Below are positions 5,344 through 6,032 of a stretch of DNA of 6,032 nt, in pieces. Both the position numbers and the translations under genes were made by a program. The stretch covers positions 1-6,032 of the forward strand of contig CAZRKA010000180.1 in assembly GCA_964600345.1 (NCBI GenBank), written 5' to 3'. The notes under the pieces are model-generated. The model was not told the DNA's origin and did not search any database. It saw only the letters and a list, made by a program, of their open reading frames with translations. This DNA is from JABMMZ01 sp964600345 (GTDB lineage: Bacteria; Bacteroidota; Bacteroidia; NS11-12g; UBA955). Every line of letters begins with the position of its first letter. The first letter of the stretch is position 1.

Positions 5344-5450
5344 CATTTATAAATAAACGCATTAGTGTAAAATGCATGCGATAATGGCATTTCACCAGCC
5401 ATCAAGCCGGACAAATTTTGCACCTTATTATAAAGTGTTATAGTTTTCAT
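5049..5450 (-). CDS. Possible heptapeptide-repeat protein encoded by the 21-bp array (may be spurious)
   Basis: The frame begins at the ATG at 5450 (MKTITLYNKVQNLSGLMAGE) and encodes 133 aa: 35 non-repeat residues followed by exactly 14 heptads. Typical heptads are YATLSRL, FVELSRF, LSALSRL, LSELSRL and YTEHSQS. LSRL-type units mostly recur every third heptad, mirroring the 63-bp DNA period. A TAG at 5049-5051 ends it, but the same frame stays open for another 42 codons (SGFRQTC, SVHNQSL, SAHSQLH and so on) to a TAA at 4920-4922. Because 21 is a multiple of three, openness of this frame is partly automatic and is weak evidence for coding. Supporting a gene are a minus-strand promoter-like sequence about 50 bases upstream and a terminator-like hairpin downstream. 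The composition (Ser, Leu, Arg, Tyr, His, Cys) resembles no family I know. Confidence 0.3.
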   Translation of the reverse strand: MKTITLYNKVQNLSGLMAGEMPLSHAFYTNAFIYKCLAHNQSCTNFSRFYTEHSQSYATLSRLCSTLSFFVPTHKKSFVELSRFYSAYRQPCSAHIKTLSALSRLFRRLRQTGISYRQDLSELSRLYTHHNQT

Positions 5451-5501
5451 GTTTTAGTTTTAGCGATGAATAAAAATTTCAGTCTTCTAAATCATCTATA
5501 C

Positions 5502-5533
5502 CAAAGTTAAAACAAAAATTTTAAATAATGCAA
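5502..5533 (-). promoter_or_regulatory. Predicted minus-strand promoter reading into the 21-bp array
   Basis: On the minus strand TTG (5533-5531), a 21-base spacer and TAACTTTG (5509-5502) fit the Bacteroidota promoter form. It is the only TAnnTTTG match I found on this strand between 4661 and about 5570. Transcription would start near 5495, about 45 bases before the ATG at 5450. The surrounding AT-rich stretch (5460-5670) holds no other gene, and AT-richness raises the chance of a random match. Confidence 0.45.
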
Positions 5534-5670
5534 TTAATTTTCTTAAAAATATGATTTAAAATATTTCTTTTTTTGGTCTTAAAAATTTTGATTATATTAA
5601 GTGTGATTAAGACCCGGTAATCAGAATTTTTTGACGGGAATATTTTTGTTTGCTTTAAATTAGCATATTT

Positions 5671-5814
5671 GAAAACCATCACTCAAGGAACGCAAAGTTT
5701 TTGACGCGGTCATTGCACAAGAATCACGGGGATTGTTTTTGATGGCGGTTTGCAGCCAATTTTAAACCACAAAGCCACTGAGGAAACAAAGGTTTTATGT
5801 GTTACTGCCTGGTG
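5671..5814 (+). repeat. Dispersed intergenic repeat, right copy, abutting IS110 sequence
   Basis: This is a second copy, in the same orientation, of the repeat at 3356-3441. Block 1 is at 5671-5718 and block 2 at 5793-5814, ending in the same TACTGCCTGGTG. Here the blocks are separated by 74 bases that include AAACCACAAAGCCACTGAGG, a CACAAAG-type stretch. Similarity to the left copy stops at 5814, where TATTCTAAGAC and then transposase sequence begin. Confidence 0.7.
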
Positions 5815-6032
5815 TATTCTAAGACAAATCCAAATTTAATTTGTAAGCACTATATAGTTGGATTGTCTTTTAACGGTTGCAAAGATTCTATAGACGATTT
5901 TGCATGCTACTGCATTAGCGATTACTTGTGGTTTTTTCCCTTCTTCCAATTTCCTTTTTTTATATTTCTTTAGCTGTGGATCATGCACCATTGCTGACTG
6001 AGCCCCGTTTCTTAATAAGGTTTTTAATGTTT
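5815..6032 (-). mobile_element. Partial IS110-family insertion sequence, 3' end
   Basis: The element is defined by the C-terminal part of an IS110-type transposase and runs off the right edge. The inner boundary at about 5815 is inferred from where the flanking dispersed repeat stops matching its other copy, 21 bases after the transposase stop. Near this end, AAGACAAATCCAA (5821-5833) and TTGGATTGTCTT (5858-5869) form an imperfect inverted repeat. IS110 elements lack ordinary terminal inverted repeats, so the end cannot be confirmed from this side alone. Confidence 0.6.
5836..6032 (-). CDS. IS110-family transposase, C-terminal 64 residues
   Basis: Reading in from the right edge, the minus strand is open for 64 codons to a TAA at 5838-5836. 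The translation runs TLKTLLRNGAQSAMVHDPQL, KKYKKRKLEEGKKPQVIANA, VACKIVYRIFATVKRQSNYI, VLTN. It has the C-terminal pattern of IS110 transposases (the Transposase_20 region): a helix with A-x-S/G-A, then 'DPxLKxYYxRKxxEGKxxxxAxxAVxxKLVxRIFAxxKR' and a short tail. The family's catalytic serine motif lies near this C-terminal domain, and the N-terminal RuvC-like DEDD part is outside the window, so intactness cannot be judged. IS110 enzymes recombine DNA guided by a bridge (seeker) RNA encoded in the element's noncoding end. Confidence 0.85.
   Translation of the reverse strand, partial: TLKTLLRNGAQSAMVHDPQLKKYKKRKLEEGKKPQVIANAVACKIVYRIFATVKRQSNYIVLTN

Noticed and set aside
5604..5632. Plus-strand terminator (TGATTA / TAATCA stem followed by six T)
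   Set aside because: The stem is six AT-rich pairs and no plus-strand gene lies upstream. AT-rich background explains it.

Overview
The window reads as accessory chromosome from a member of the Bacteroidota. Three things suggest this. The promoters match the Bacteroidota form (TTTG, about 20 bases, then TAnnTTTG). Shine-Dalgarno sites are mostly absent. The protein families are typical: a secreted propeller-like protein, an ArsR/AHSA1-type SRPBCC pair, and a protein with a carboxypeptidase regulatory-like domain. No finer taxonomic placement is attempted.

Left part (1-1380, minus strand): a small three-helix membrane protein of 87 aa is followed after 24 bases by a secreted protein with D-x-x-G-N-x-Y repeats that runs off the left edge. 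Middle (1440-3340, plus strand): a compact four-gene operon encodes an ArsR-family repressor, an SRPBCC (AHSA1-like) protein, a DoxX-like membrane protein and a DUF4256 protein. Its promoter carries two tandem GTAG-N8-CTAC palindromes, one filling the spacer and one over the predicted transcription start. This is a textbook layout for autorepression. A hairpin terminator closes the operon.

Right part (3341-6032): a gene on the minus strand (3663-4661) encodes a helical N-terminal region of unknown function plus a carboxypeptidase regulatory-like beta domain. Upstream of it lies an array of about twenty 21-bp repeats in exact register (4924-5343). The array has its own minus-strand promoter-like sequence on one side and a minus-strand terminator-like hairpin on the other. 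It also holds a questionable ORF of heptapeptide repeats. Two partly matching direct copies of a dispersed intergenic repeat (3356-3441 and 5671-5814) bracket this segment. The right copy stops matching exactly where sequence attached to the C-terminal end of an IS110-family transposase begins, which suggests the insertion sequence landed in the repeat.

The best candidates for something undescribed are the promoter/21-bp array/attenuator-like leader unit ahead of the 332-aa gene, and the ArsR-SRPBCC-DoxX-DUF4256 operon, whose substrate or stress signal cannot be read from the sequence.
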